The notes beneath the pieces were generated by a model, which ran no database searches, was not told where the DNA came from, and was given only the letters and a program-made list of their open reading frames with translations. A DNA stretch of 64,000 bases from Fructilactobacillus florum DSM 22689 = JCM 16035 (lineage in GTDB: Bacteria; Bacillota; Bacilli; Lactobacillales; Lactobacillaceae): contig NZ_AYZI01000003.1 in assembly GCF_001436645.1 (NCBI RefSeq), forward strand, positions 62,001 to 126,000. Reading direction: 5' to 3'. The position numbers were made by a program, and so were the translations under genes. Positions 18,823-29,016 of this stretch are shown here, piece after piece; positions within the stretch are counted from its first letter, which is position 1; each line of letters begins with the position of its first letter.

Positions 18823-19482
18823 CTAGTGGTTAGTGGCTGATTTAAGTGCGGCAATTTTGGCAGCTGGCTTACTGGCATTGAATACATATGAACCAGCAAC
18901 AGCAACGTCAGCTCCTGCGTCATAAGCAGGCTGAACCGTCTGATCATTAATTCCACCATCAATCTCAATTTGATAATGGTAGGCATCATTTTCAACTCGC
19001 AAACGATCTAATTCGGCTATTTTGGTAACCATCTCTGGCAAAAATTTTTGTCCCCCAAAACCTGGATTAACCGTCATCACCAAGACTTGATCAACTAAAT
19101 AGAGGACTGGTTCAATCATACTAACCGGCGTCCCAGGATTTAGTACAACTTCGGCTTTAATTCCAGCGGCTTTAATTAATTGGAGCGCCCGATGAATATG
19201 TGGCGTCGCTTCGACATGTACACCAATCAAGTCCGCTCCAGCTTTTGCAAAAGTTTCAACATAGCGTTCGGGATTTTCAATCATCAAATGACAATCGAGT
19301 TCCATGTTTGTAATTGGGCGGATTGCACTAACCCAATTGGGACCATATGAAATCGCTGGAACAAACACTCCATCCATCACGTCAATATGCAGTACTTCTG
19401 CTCCCGCTTGATCAACTGTTTCAATTGATTGCTGTAAATTAATATAATCAGCACTTAAAATTGATGGTGCTACTTTAATCAT
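18823..19482 (-). CDS. rpe: Ribulose-phosphate 3-epimerase
   Basis: Interconverts ribulose 5-phosphate and xylulose 5-phosphate, feeding the phosphoketolase or pentose phosphate route. 219 aa TIM barrel. Motifs: APSILSADY (5-13), HIDVMDGVFVP (about 33-43), VMTVNPGFGGQKF (about 135-147) and IEIDGGIN (about 171-178). ATG overlaps the rsgA stop as ATGA with AAGGGAG upstream, so it is coupled. Confidence 0.96.
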   Translation of the reverse strand: MIKVAPSILSADYINLQQSIETVDQAGAEVLHIDVMDGVFVPAISYGPNWVSAIRPITNMELDCHLMIENPERYVETFAKAGADLIGVHVEATPHIHRALQLIKAAGIKAEVVLNPGTPVSMIEPVLYLVDQVLVMTVNPGFGGQKFLPEMVTKIAELDRLRVENDAYHYQIEIDGGINDQTVQPAYDAGADVAVAGSYVFNASKPAAKIAALKSATNH

Positions 19483-20390
19483 GACTGACTCCCTTTCTTC
19501 CTGCGATATACCGGTTTTTGTTGTTGCAACGTTTGGTATTCTTGTACGTAATTTTTATACCGACTCTGTAAAATTGTACCATTTTTAACCTCTGACTTAA
19601 CAGCACATTGTGGCTCATTTATGTGCTGGCATTCTCGATATTTACATTGGGGCGCAACTCTTACAAACTCTGGAAAATAATTTTTTAGTACTTTGACAGA
19701 AATATTCAAAGTATCAAATGAAGAAAATCCGGGTGTGTCAGCGATTAAACCATGATTAATCTTCTGCAAAGAAACTTTTCTAGTCGTATGCTTCCCGCGT
19801 CCTAAAACTTGGGATATTTCACCAGTAGCTAAGCGTAGGTCGGGCTCCAATTGGTTTAGCAGCGTTGATTTCCCCGCTCCAGTCTGACCCAAAACAACGG
19901 TTTGTTTTTTGGTTAATCGCGCCCGCAGCTGCGCTAAAACATCGTCTACATCAGCTAAAAAAACTGGATAACCAATCAGCGTCTGGTACTGGTTAATTTT
20001 AGTGAGAAAGTGCGCCCGAGTTTCAGGAGCCACCAAATCAAGCTTTGAAAAATAGAGCAGTGGTGAAATATGTTCTTTTTCAAGTGCAACTAACTCTTTA
20101 TCCAATAAAATATCGGAAAATTCTGGTTCAACAATGGAAGTCACGACAATTGCCTGATCAGTATTTGCAATTGGAGGACGAACTAATTCATTTCTACGAG
20201 GAAGTATCGATCGAATATAGCCGTCTTTTTCACCATTTGAACTAAACTCAACCAGATCCCCAACGAGTGGTTTCACGTCACGCTTGCGAAAATTACCACG
20301 GGCTCTAGTTCGATATAACTTATCCCCTACCAAAACATCATAAAAACCACTTAATGATTGCTGAATTTTACCAGTTTTAACTTCATTCAT
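19479..20390 (-). CDS. rsgA: Small ribosomal subunit biogenesis GTPase RsgA
   Basis: Circularly permuted GTPase that tests and releases late 30S subunits. 303 aa. OB fold in the first 65 residues; permuted order shows FSKLDLV (G4) before GQTGAGKSTLLNQL (G1) and DTPGFSSF (G3); zinc-binding C-terminus with CKYRECQH and CAVK. Its ATG overlaps the end of rsmB by eight bases. No kinase/phosphatase pair lies between them. Confidence 0.96.
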   Translation of the reverse strand: MNEVKTGKIQQSLSGFYDVLVGDKLYRTRARGNFRKRDVKPLVGDLVEFSSNGEKDGYIRSILPRRNELVRPPIANTDQAIVVTSIVEPEFSDILLDKELVALEKEHISPLLYFSKLDLVAPETRAHFLTKINQYQTLIGYPVFLADVDDVLAQLRARLTKKQTVVLGQTGAGKSTLLNQLEPDLRLATGEISQVLGRGKHTTRKVSLQKINHGLIADTPGFSSFDTLNISVKVLKNYFPEFVRVAPQCKYRECQHINEPQCAVKSEVKNGTILQSRYKNYVQEYQTLQQQKPVYRRKKGSQS

Positions 20391-21726
20391 GAGTTTTCCT
20401 TCTTAATCGCGCCACAAAAAATCCATCTGAACCAAAGTCATCCGGATAAATGCTCAGCGCGGCTTGGTCACGATCCGGTAGCAAATTAAAAGTCGTAGGC
20501 ACCCGTTCCTCATAGAAATTTGGATGTTGCTCTAGAAACTGAGCAATAATTTCCTGATTTTCTTGTTTAAAAATTGTACAGGTGCTATAGATTAGAATGC
20601 CGCCAGGTTGTAAAAACTGACTAGCATTCGCTAAAATTTGTTGTTGCACTTGCGCTAACTTTGTAACATCGGCAGGGTGCTTTGCATATCTTATTTCTGG
20701 TTTACGGCGTAATAAACCTAATCCAGAACAAGGTGCGTCAACCAAAATCCTTTGAAAGGTTTTGTCGCCTAATAACGAGGACAACTGGCGTGCGTCAGCA
20801 GTAGCAACCTCGATCTGATTATCCACTCCAAGTCGATTGGCATTTTGTTTGATTTTTTGTAATTTTTTAGCATGCAGGTCCAAGGCCAGCACCCGTCCCG
20901 TTGTTAGCGATTCAGCAATCTGGGTCGTTTTCCCACCCGGAGCGGCACAGGTATCTAAAACATTATCATCCGTTCTAACGGCAAGTGCTTGTACCGGTAA
21001 CATCGCACTCTCATCTTGAATTGTATACGCTCCGCTGCTAAATAAATCGGTCTTAACTGCTGCTTGGTTACTAACCACTAGGGCATGATCAGCGACTCGA
21101 CTCGGTGCTACCTGAAAGCCCCTCTTCTCAAGCTCAGTTGTAACTTGCTCCATGGAACTAACTTTAGAATTAACGCGGATACTTTGTCGCGCCGGCTGAT
21201 TGATAACTGCTAAAATACGCTTCGTTTTAGTTATCCCCACTTCTGCCACTAGCCGTTTAATAATCCACTCAGGAACACTGGCCGTTATCGACAGATACGT
21301 AACTGAGTCCTGCGTAGCTTTGATTGGCGGCACCCCGGTCCGCTGAACGTGATGTAAAACACCTGTAACTAGGCGACGAATCCCATCATGGCCACGTTGT
21401 TTTGCAATTTTAATCGACTCGTCGAAGATCGCTCGATTCGGAACTTTATCCAGGTACGTCATCTGATACAGGGCGGTTGCCAACAACTCCCGAACCCAGG
21501 TTGGAAGTTCGCTCGGACGCGCAACAAGTTGATTAATGTAATAATCTAGTGTTAGCTGGTGTTGTAAAACGCCATACACAATTCTCGTATATAGTCGAAC
21601 ATCTTTGTCACTAAGCTCTGATTCTTTAATAACATGGTCAACCTGAACGTTTGAATAGGCTCCTTGAACCACTCGTTCCAGGGTCGTGACCGCTAAGAAA
21701 CGAGGATTTTTTTGATTATTTATCAA
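20383..21726 (-). CDS. rsmB: 16S rRNA (cytosine-967-C5)-methyltransferase RsmB
   Basis: Methylates C967 of 16S rRNA using AdoMet. I start at TTG 21726, six bases after GGGAGGAG and overlapping the fmt stop; 447 aa, normal. NusB-like RNA-binding domain about 10-130; methyltransferase part with DTCAAPGGKTTQIAE (about 250-264), LVDAPCSGLGLLRRKPE (about 315-331; the Cys is a catalytic one) and IYSTCT (about 383). It forms fmt-rsmB-rsgA-rpe-thiN. Confidence 0.94.
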   Translation of the reverse strand: MINNQKNPRFLAVTTLERVVQGAYSNVQVDHVIKESELSDKDVRLYTRIVYGVLQHQLTLDYYINQLVARPSELPTWVRELLATALYQMTYLDKVPNRAIFDESIKIAKQRGHDGIRRLVTGVLHHVQRTGVPPIKATQDSVTYLSITASVPEWIIKRLVAEVGITKTKRILAVINQPARQSIRVNSKVSSMEQVTTELEKRGFQVAPSRVADHALVVSNQAAVKTDLFSSGAYTIQDESAMLPVQALAVRTDDNVLDTCAAPGGKTTQIAESLTTGRVLALDLHAKKLQKIKQNANRLGVDNQIEVATADARQLSSLLGDKTFQRILVDAPCSGLGLLRRKPEIRYAKHPADVTKLAQVQQQILANASQFLQPGGILIYSTCTIFKQENQEIIAQFLEQHPNFYEERVPTTFNLLPDRDQAALSIYPDDFGSDGFFVARLRRKTHE

Positions 21727-22660
21727 GCAATTCTCCTCCCGACACCAACTCCTGATGACCATTAAGATAAGCACTAATATCTTGTTGTGGTTTCCCAGCT
21801 GGTTGTACTGTTTTCAAACTCAAAATGGTTCCTTGCCCCGCAGCTACACAAAGCGCATGCTTACTACGACTGACAATTGTTCCTGGTGTTGCCGTGGTTT
21901 TTTCTTGCAACGGGACTGCCTGCCAGATCTTCAACCGTTGTCCCTTTACGAGCAGATAAGCTCCTGGATGTGGTCGTAAAGCCCGAATTTTTCGATCTAC
22001 CACCATCGCTGGTTGCGTCAAATCAAGTTGTTCATCTTCTCGTTTTAACGTCGGAGCTAGAACTACTTGACTTTCATCTTGAGCAACTGGAGTAATCGTC
22101 TGATTAATTACTTTGGGAAGCGTCGCTAGTAACAAATCGCACCCGACCTGACTTAGTTTCTGAAACAAAGTCCCCGTATCATCATTTTGTGTAATCGGGA
22201 TACTAGCTTGAGCTAGCATCTCACCAGCATCCATTGCTTTCACCATGTACATAATCGTAATCCCCGTCTCAGCATCACCATTAAGTAACGCATATTGAAC
22301 CGGGGCTCCCCCACGGTATTTTGGCAACAGAGAGCCGTGGACATTGATGGCTCCGATACGAGCAGCTTGAAGTAATTTTTCTGGTAAAAACTGCCCATAG
22401 GCTGCCGTGATAATAAAATCTGGCTGCCAAGCAATTATCTGATTCATTGCGGAACTTTGCGTTAACTTTTCTGGTTGTAAAACCGGCAACCCAAGCTTTT
22501 CTGCTGCCTGTTTAACTGGAGAAGCAGCTAGTTGTCTTTTTCTTCCAACGGGTCGATCTGGTTGCGTTACTACCCCCAAGATCTGATACTGGTCGGCCAG
22601 CGCCTGTAAAATTGGAACACTAAAGCTTGGGGTTCCCATAAAAACAATTCGTTTCGCCAT
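21716..22660 (-). CDS. fmt: Methionyl-tRNA formyltransferase
   Basis: Formylates initiator Met-tRNA with 10-formyl-THF. 314 aa. Motifs: FMGTPSFSVPIL (7-18), the catalytic Asn-His pair in NVHGSLLPKYRGGAPV (about 106-121) and the C-terminal OB-like domain from about 205. Lies eight bases after priA; no peptide deformylase gene sits next to it. Confidence 0.96.
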   Translation of the reverse strand: MAKRIVFMGTPSFSVPILQALADQYQILGVVTQPDRPVGRKRQLAASPVKQAAEKLGLPVLQPEKLTQSSAMNQIIAWQPDFIITAAYGQFLPEKLLQAARIGAINVHGSLLPKYRGGAPVQYALLNGDAETGITIMYMVKAMDAGEMLAQASIPITQNDDTGTLFQKLSQVGCDLLLATLPKVINQTITPVAQDESQVVLAPTLKREDEQLDLTQPAMVVDRKIRALRPHPGAYLLVKGQRLKIWQAVPLQEKTTATPGTIVSRSKHALCVAAGQGTILSLKTVQPAGKPQQDISAYLNGHQELVSGGELLDK

Positions 22661-22668
22661 GTTACCTC

Positions 22669-25071
22669 CTACATAAAACTAATTGGATCCGGATCAATTG
22701 CAATCTGAACACCAGTACGACTAATTTGTTGCGCATGTTGCTGGATGTGTTCCAAACTAGCATGCAACTTGGGATCCTGTTTGTATTTAATAATTAACTG
22801 ATAGTAATACCGCTTGTTAATTCGAGCAATTGGACGAGGGGTCGGTCCTAGTAAGATAGTGGTTTTAGCAAGCTGTGCTTGCAATTCTTCTTGGAGTTGA
22901 AATGCTAATTGAGCAGCTTCCCGAGCCTGAGGTGCGTTAACTGTCAATTTAACTGTGAAGTAATAGGGCGGATAACCAGACAAATGTCGTAATCGCATTT
23001 CGTGACGAAAAAAACTCTCATAGTCATGTTGTTGTGCATACCGAATCGCATAGTGATCTGGATTATAGGTTTGAATAATAACTTGTCCCGGTTTTTCGGC
23101 TCGTCCAGCTCGTCCAGCGACCTGGGTCAGCAACTCAAACGTCCGCTCACTCGCTCGAAAATCAGGTAACTCTAATCCTGTATCAGCATTTAAAACTCCC
23201 ACTAACGTCACGTTGGGAAAATCCAATCCCTTAGCAATCATCTGCGTGCCTAATAAAATGTCTGTTTGCTGCTGACCAAATTTTCGGAGGATTTCCGCCA
23301 AGGAACCCTTCTTTTTAGTCGTATCGACATCCATCCGGGCAATTCGTGCTTGAGGGACAAGTGTTGCTAACTGCTGAACTGCTTTTTCAGTCCCGGTTCC
23401 AAAATAGCGAATCTGGTGACTATGGCAGTTCGGACAAGTCTTAGGAATCTGAGTTTCATATCCACAGTAATGACACTTCATGGTTTTAGTGTCTAAGTGC
23501 ATGGTTAGCGAAATATCGCAGTTGGGACATTGCAAAACATACCCACAATCCCGACACAGCATGAAAGACGAAAATCCCCGTCGATTCAATAACAACACAA
23601 TTTGCTCGTGGCTGGCAAGCTTTTCTTTAATGGCTGTTAGCAACGGTTCTGAAAACAACTCAGTTGGAGCTGCTGCTTGTTTCGTCATATCAACAACCTG
23701 AGTCTGTGGTAATTTTTGTTGATTAATTCTAGTTGGCAACCGTAATAATTGGTAGCGCCCCTTTTCAGCGCGTGCTCGTGATTCTAACGACGGGGTTGCA
23801 CTACCTAAAACTACGGGACAATGATGATACCGTGCCCGCCAAAAAGCTACCGAGCGAGTTTGGTAGCGAGGATTATCTTCTTGTTTATAGCTAGCATCAT
23901 GTTCTTCATCTAAAATAATAATCCCTAGTCGTTGTAAGGGGGCAAAAACAGCGGAACGGGCTCCCACAACTACCTGTGCTGCTCCATTACGGATCCTTCG
24001 CCATTCATCGTACTTTTCACCATTAGCTAATCCGCTATGAATAATTGCGACCTGCGTCCCAAACCGCTGTTTGACGCGCCGCACCATCTGTGGTGTTAAT
24101 GCAATCTCTGGAACTAGCATCAAGGCCTGTTTCCCTAACTCCAGCGCTCGTTGGATGGTCTGCAAATATACTTCTGTTTTTCCAGAACCAGTTACCCCTT
24201 CTAGTAAAAACGGACGACTTACTTCAGCTGTAATCGCTGCTTGAATTGCGGTCACTGCTCGTTGCTGATCACTCGTCAACTTTTTAGCCGCATCTCGGAC
24301 GTATTGCTGAAGTTCAGGAGCCCGACGCTGCTCAACCATCATTTTTTTTAACCAGCCCCGTTTAACAAAGCTTTGCACCGCACTCCGAGATAATCCAGCT
24401 GTTTGTAACAAGGTTTGCTGCACAAACCTTGTTTGTTGATGTTGTTTCAAGTAAGCTAACAGCTTTTGCTGTTCCGTAGCGTTAGCTCGCAACTGCGATG
24501 CTACTGTTGTAAAATCAGTAATTTGGTTTTCCAAAACCGTAATGAGTTTGGCACGGGCCTGGTTATGAACCTGATACTTAATCGTAAGTGCACCTTGTTG
24601 TCGTAATTTTTGAATTTTTCTCCGTTCTGCTGGCGAAAAATCCACTTTAGTTAGTTCGACTGGAACTTGCAGTGGTAATTTCGACCGCAGTTTTTCATCA
24701 GTTAACACCTGATTAGCTGTTGCAATGGTCTGATATTTGGCTTTCATTACATTGGGGAGCATCGTTAAAAGGCAGCTAATTTGAAATGAAAAGGTCGTTT
24801 TTGCCATCCAGTTAGCTAGTTTTAATAATTCTGGCGTCAACACCGGTTCTTCGTCTAAGTAGCCACTGACCATTTTTAAAGCAGGTTGAGCCGTGCTGGT
24901 CACTTCAACCTTGATAATAAACCCCTCTACCAGCCGGTCTCCCTTTCCAAAGGGTACTACCACCCGCATTCCTGGGGCTGCATGGTCACACAAATCAGCT
25001 GGCAACAAGTATGAATATGGCGTATTAGTTTGTAGGGTTGGAACATCTACAATCACCTCAGCAACCTTCAT
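22669..25071 (-). CDS. priA: Primosomal protein N' (PriA helicase)
   Basis: Restarts replication at forks and D-loops. Start ATG 25071 with GGAGG six bases upstream; 800 aa. N-terminal 3'-DNA-binding domain (VDVPTLQTNTPYSYLLP); Walker A EGVTGSGKTEVYL (about 293-305); DEEH box IILDEEHDAS (about 388-397); zinc site of paired cysteines CRDCGY, CPNC, CHYCGY and CPNC (about 515-560); VAGRAGRAEKPG (about 662-673). Confidence 0.97.
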   Translation of the reverse strand: MKVAEVIVDVPTLQTNTPYSYLLPADLCDHAAPGMRVVVPFGKGDRLVEGFIIKVEVTSTAQPALKMVSGYLDEEPVLTPELLKLANWMAKTTFSFQISCLLTMLPNVMKAKYQTIATANQVLTDEKLRSKLPLQVPVELTKVDFSPAERRKIQKLRQQGALTIKYQVHNQARAKLITVLENQITDFTTVASQLRANATEQQKLLAYLKQHQQTRFVQQTLLQTAGLSRSAVQSFVKRGWLKKMMVEQRRAPELQQYVRDAAKKLTSDQQRAVTAIQAAITAEVSRPFLLEGVTGSGKTEVYLQTIQRALELGKQALMLVPEIALTPQMVRRVKQRFGTQVAIIHSGLANGEKYDEWRRIRNGAAQVVVGARSAVFAPLQRLGIIILDEEHDASYKQEDNPRYQTRSVAFWRARYHHCPVVLGSATPSLESRARAEKGRYQLLRLPTRINQQKLPQTQVVDMTKQAAAPTELFSEPLLTAIKEKLASHEQIVLLLNRRGFSSFMLCRDCGYVLQCPNCDISLTMHLDTKTMKCHYCGYETQIPKTCPNCHSHQIRYFGTGTEKAVQQLATLVPQARIARMDVDTTKKKGSLAEILRKFGQQQTDILLGTQMIAKGLDFPNVTLVGVLNADTGLELPDFRASERTFELLTQVAGRAGRAEKPGQVIIQTYNPDHYAIRYAQQHDYESFFRHEMRLRHLSGYPPYYFTVKLTVNAPQAREAAQLAFQLQEELQAQLAKTTILLGPTPRPIARINKRYYYQLIIKYKQDPKLHASLEHIQQHAQQISRTGVQIAIDPDPISFM

Positions 25072-25088
25072 CAGCAACCTCCTTGTGA

Positions 25089-26297
25089 TTAATCGTCAAA
25101 TAATTTAACGGCGACTTCTAGTAATTTTTGGGCTACTTGCAATTTTGACTCAATCGGGGTCGTTACTTCTAGACCAGCCGCTGTCAGGATCGTGACCTGG
25201 TTTTTATCACTATCAAAACCGATCTCTGGATTTGATACGTCATTTATAGCAATCAAATCTAAATGTTTTTGTTGTAATTCACGCCGACCGGCAGCAATCA
25301 CATCGTCGGTTTCAGCTGCAAATCCGCAAACCAATTGATCAGGTCGTTTTTTGCGTGCTACTTGTTCTAAAATATCCGGTGTGTGAACTAGCGTTACTGC
25401 TAATTGATCATGCTGCCGTCGTTTAATTTTCTTTGTGGCTGGTTGCAGAGGTTTAAAGTCGCTAACTGCTGCCGCCATCACCAATAAATTAGCGGTTGCA
25501 AAATGTTGCTGCACCGCTGTAGCTAATTGCTCCGTCGTCGTTACAGGAACCACCTTAACTCCTGCGGGGGCAGCTAACTGCGTATTCGCGGCAATCAGCG
25601 TCACCTGCGCCCCACGTTCACGTGCCGCAGCGGCTACTGCAAATCCCATCTTTCCAGAGGATCGGTTTGAAATAAACCGAATTGGATCTAAGGGCTCCCG
25701 AGTTGCTCCAGCTGTAACTACTAAGTTTAATTTTTTCCAATCGGTTAGTTGCTTCGTTTCGACAAGTTTGGCTGCGATTGCAGTCATGATTGCCTTTTGA
25801 TCACTCATGCGACCTGGCGCGGCATAGCCCTCTGCCAACATCCCTGTTACGGGGCCAACCATATCAACCTGCTGATTTTTCAATGTTGCTACATTGGATT
25901 GGGTCGCTGCATTCTGCCACATCACATCATTCATCGCTGGTACCATGAGTTTTAACCCGGTCGTTGCTAACCACGTCGTCAGTGCAAAATTATCAGCAAT
26001 CCCATGCGCTGCTTTAGCGATAAAATCAGCGGAAGCAGGTACTACTACCGCTAAATCAGCCCATTGGGCTAACTCAACATGTTCAATCCCTGAAGTAGCC
26101 CGAAAGTAGTCATCATCGTCATAGACAGCGGCCGGCGCCACTGCTTGAAATAGTTCTTTGGTAACAAAGCGTTCTGCAAAGGGGGTCAGCACTACCCGCA
26201 CCGTTGCTCCTGCTGCTTGCAAACGGCGTAGTAAACTAATTGCTTTGTAACTGGCGACACTGCCAGTAACGTATAACACAATTTTTTTTCCGTGCAT
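25089..26297 (-). CDS. coaBC: Bifunctional phosphopantothenoylcysteine decarboxylase/phosphopantothenate-cysteine ligase
   Basis: Two steps of coenzyme A synthesis. 402 aa. CoaC flavoprotein half with GSVASYKAISLLR (about 12-24), catalytic His in GIEHVELAQWAD and the PAMNDVMW motif (about 120-127). CoaB half with TAGATREPLDPIRFISNRSSG (about 194-214, shown by its first and last residues) and GFAAET (about 309-314). It sits just before priA with rpoZ and gmk upstream, the usual set. Confidence 0.95.
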   Translation of the reverse strand: MHGKKIVLYVTGSVASYKAISLLRRLQAAGATVRVVLTPFAERFVTKELFQAVAPAAVYDDDDYFRATSGIEHVELAQWADLAVVVPASADFIAKAAHGIADNFALTTWLATTGLKLMVPAMNDVMWQNAATQSNVATLKNQQVDMVGPVTGMLAEGYAAPGRMSDQKAIMTAIAAKLVETKQLTDWKKLNLVVTAGATREPLDPIRFISNRSSGKMGFAVAAAARERGAQVTLIAANTQLAAPAGVKVVPVTTTEQLATAVQQHFATANLLVMAAAVSDFKPLQPATKKIKRRQHDQLAVTLVHTPDILEQVARKKRPDQLVCGFAAETDDVIAAGRRELQQKHLDLIAINDVSNPEIGFDSDKNQVTILTAAGLEVTTPIESKLQVAQKLLEVAVKLFDD

Positions 26298-26324
26298 TCA
26301 CATTTCCCCCTCTTAACCTGCTTA

Positions 26325-26330
26325 ATTATA
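26325..26330 (-). promoter_or_regulatory. Candidate -10 box upstream of coaBC
   Basis: A perfect TATAAT on the minus strand about 30 bases before the coaBC start, in the 110-base gap after rpoZ. No good -35 stands at 17 bases; an upstream TTGACT has a different, weaker -10. The rest of the gap shows nothing clear. Confidence 0.4.
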
Positions 26331-26407
26331 ACGTATCAATCTGCATAATATTAAAAAAGGCCATTACACAGTCAAAAGCTGCGTACTGACCATCAATTTC
26401 TTAAATG

Positions 26408-26608
26408 TTAACGCAAGTTAGCCTCAATTTTGAGTACTCCTGCTGCAATTTCTTCTAAAGCTTTGCCGACTGATTTACTGTTTTTGTACTGAGCCAGCAA
26501 TGGAGCTGCTCCCTGATCTAACTCTTCTGCTCGCTTACTAGCCAACATCACTAGGGAGTAACGGGAATCAACAATTTTTAATAATTCATCAATCGATGGA
26601 TATAGCAT
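26408..26608 (-). CDS. rpoZ: RNA polymerase omega subunit
   Basis: Small RNA polymerase subunit that chaperones beta'. 66 aa. Pattern [25 protein letters not shown] at the N-terminus (described by ends) and the [10 protein letters not shown] stretch (about 48-57) are typical of the family. Its ATG overlaps the gmk stop (TAATG) with GGAGATGA upstream. Confidence 0.95.
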   Translation of the reverse strand: MLYPSIDELLKIVDSRYSLVMLASKRAEELDQGAAPLLAQYKNSKSVGKALEEIAAGVLKIEANLR

Positions 26609-27225
26609 TAAATCTCATCTCCTAAACTAGTTAAATAATCAGGCATAACCCGATTAACTTTTAAACGTTCACTTTTAACGATGTTTTTAATTTCTGCAAC
26701 TGCATTACTAATTTTATCATTAACAACCGCATAATCATAATTTTGCATCATTCGGATTTCCTTTGAAGCAGTTTGAATCCGCTTATTAATAACCGTCAGG
26801 TCATCGGTTCCCCGGTGCAGCAATCGACTCCGCAATTCCTTAATATCTGGAGGAGTTAAAAAGATATAGACTCCGTCAGGACAGTTTGCTCGGACCTGTA
26901 AAGCCCCATTGACTTCAATTTCCAAGAAAACATCATGCCCCGCATCTAACTGCTGGTTCACATATTTTAATGGGGTGCCATAGTAATTGTCAACGTACTT
27001 CGCATACTCTAACATTTCCCCATTTTTAATGTGCTCTTCAAACGCTTGCTTACTAACAAAATAATAATCGACTCCATTTTGTTCTCCAGAACGAGGCGTT
27101 CTAGTGGTCATGGAGATTGAATAATTAAAATCAACCTGTGGATCTTCAAATAAAGCCTTACGAACGGTTCCCTTTCCCACGCCCGATGGACCAGAAAGTA
27201 CGATCAACATCCCTCGTTTTGCCAA
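26608..27225 (-). CDS. gmk: Guanylate kinase
   Basis: Phosphorylates GMP to GDP. 205 aa. P-loop [10 protein letters not shown] (12-21); GMP site [18 protein letters not shown] (about 40-57); EIEVNGA (about 100-106). It starts at TTG 27225 eight bases after GGAG. Coupled to rpoZ. Confidence 0.97.
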   Translation of the reverse strand: MAKRGMLIVLSGPSGVGKGTVRKALFEDPQVDFNYSISMTTRTPRSGEQNGVDYYFVSKQAFEEHIKNGEMLEYAKYVDNYYGTPLKYVNQQLDAGHDVFLEIEVNGALQVRANCPDGVYIFLTPPDIKELRSRLLHRGTDDLTVINKRIQTASKEIRMMQNYDYAVVNDKISNAVAEIKNIVKSERLKVNRVMPDYLTSLGDEI

Positions 27226-27259
27226 TAGCTTGCTCCTTTATTTTTGCTAATTAATGCTT

Positions 27260-27288
27260 ATTATCCCGCTTTTTAAAAACGGCTGCAA
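27260..27288 (-). promoter_or_regulatory. Promoter of gmk-rpoZ
   Basis: Minus strand: TTGCAG (27283-27288), 17 bases, GATAAT (27260-27265). The spacer CCGTTTTTAAAAAGCGG is itself nearly palindromic. Confidence 0.6.
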
Positions 27289-27294
27289 CTCAAA

Positions 27295-28995
27295 TTAAAG
27301 TGCTTTTTTGGCTTGATCAGCTAAATTTAGTAATTCTTGGGCGTGCTCGAGGGTAAGCTTGGTAACCGTTGTTCCCGCCAACATCCGAGCCAACTCCTGC
27401 ACCCGCTCTTGACCCGTCAATCCCTGAATCGTTGTTTCTGTGCGATTATGGTGATCAACGTGCTTAGCAATGTAATATTGATGATCCGCCATCGCTGCCA
27501 CTTGAGGTAAATGGGTGATACAGAGAGCCTGTGATTGCTGGCTAATGCGGTGAATTTTATCCGCAATCGCTTGAGCAACTCGCCCAGAAACCCCCGTATC
27601 AACTTCATCAAAAATAATTGAAGTCACACCCTGAATTTTAGAGAAAATGGTTTTTAAAGCCAGCATGATACGAGATAGCTCGCCCCCGGATGCAATCTTA
27701 TTTAGAGGTAACTTTGCTTCACCAGGATTAGTCCGTAAATAAAATTCAATTTGGTCCGCACCTCGCTCATTTAATTGTCCTTGAGCAAGCGAGTGTTGTA
27801 CCACCGAGAATTCTGTTTTTTCCATATACAGATCCCTTAATTGATGGTGCACAGCTGCTTCTAATTGCCGTGCTCCTTGGGCCCGCAACTTAGTCAATTG
27901 CTGTGCTTGGTTAACTAAATCCTGGCGTTTTTTTGCTACCAACTGCTCGAGATCTTGATCAGAACTCGCACTAGATTGCATATCAGCCAACTCACCAGTT
28001 ATTTTAGTGTGATAATCCAAAATCTGTTGAACGGAGTCCCCATATTTATGTTTCAATTCAAAAATAATGTTTAGACGGGCTTCAACCACATTTAGACGTT
28101 CCGGATCGTATTCTAGAGAATCTAACTGATTCGAAAGCTCGCTCTCCGCATCTTGTAACATATAATAGGCTCCCTGAATATTTTCAGAAATCTTTTTGAA
28201 AGCTGGATCCAGCGTTTCAATGTTACTAACGGCACTAACAGCATTTCCAATCATATCTAACGGAGCAAAATTATCATCGCCTTCCAAATCAGCGAGCCCT
28301 TGGCTAAGATTTTCGTTGATTGTTTGAAAGTTAGTCAACCGCTCTCGTTCAGCTAGTAACTCGGTTTCCTCGTGTTCATGTAAATCTGCCTGTTCAATTT
28401 CGTGGGCTTGATATTTGAGCATGTCTAAGCGCTGAGCCCACTCTTTTTCATTCGCCTGCTTGTGCTGCTGCTGGCGTCGTAACTTAAGATACTGCTGGTA
28501 TTGTTGCTGGTACTTTGTTAACAGTGGCTTCAGCTGTGAGCCTAGATATTCATCTAACAAAGGCAAGTGCTGTTCGCTGTGCATCAAGGCTTGGTGTTCA
28601 TTTTGTCCATAAATATCAACTAAAGTTTCCCCAACCTGTTTTAACGTATTGGTATTAACCAGCATCCCATTAATACGACAAATATTGCGACCATTTCGAT
28701 ATAATTCCCGCTGTAAAATCACACTGTCATCATCGTGATTGATCCCAAACTGATCAAGTTTTTGTGCAGTTAAGCCCGCTGAATCAACCTGAAAAAGTCC
28801 CTGTAGGATGGCTTTGTTGGCTCCGGTTCGAATAAAATGTTGTGATCCACGACCACCGGCTAAGAGTCCCACCGCATCGATGATAATGGATTTTCCGGCT
28901 CCCGTTTCCCCCGTTAAAACCGTCATCCCAGTGCTGAAATCAACGTGTAATTTTTCGATAATTGCGAAATCAGTAATTGAAATTTCCTGTAACAA
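27295..28995 (-). CDS. recN: DNA repair protein RecN
   Basis: SMC-like ATPase that acts early at double-strand breaks. 566 aa. Walker A LTGETGAGKSIIIDA (about 28-42); long coiled coil in the middle (about 150-380); signature ASGGELSRIMLALK (about 435-448) and Walker B IIFDEVDTGVSG (about 462-473). Start is TTG 28995 after GGGGGTGA. Lies 21 bases after tlyA; the arginine repressor gene usually found there is missing. Confidence 0.96.
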   Translation of the reverse strand: MLQEISITDFAIIEKLHVDFSTGMTVLTGETGAGKSIIIDAVGLLAGGRGSQHFIRTGANKAILQGLFQVDSAGLTAQKLDQFGINHDDDSVILQRELYRNGRNICRINGMLVNTNTLKQVGETLVDIYGQNEHQALMHSEQHLPLLDEYLGSQLKPLLTKYQQQYQQYLKLRRQQQHKQANEKEWAQRLDMLKYQAHEIEQADLHEHEETELLAERERLTNFQTINENLSQGLADLEGDDNFAPLDMIGNAVSAVSNIETLDPAFKKISENIQGAYYMLQDAESELSNQLDSLEYDPERLNVVEARLNIIFELKHKYGDSVQQILDYHTKITGELADMQSSASSDQDLEQLVAKKRQDLVNQAQQLTKLRAQGARQLEAAVHHQLRDLYMEKTEFSVVQHSLAQGQLNERGADQIEFYLRTNPGEAKLPLNKIASGGELSRIMLALKTIFSKIQGVTSIIFDEVDTGVSGRVAQAIADKIHRISQQSQALCITHLPQVAAMADHQYYIAKHVDHHNRTETTIQGLTGQERVQELARMLAGTTVTKLTLEHAQELLNLADQAKKAL

Positions 28996-29016
28996 ATCAT
29001 CACCCCCTCAAAAAGA

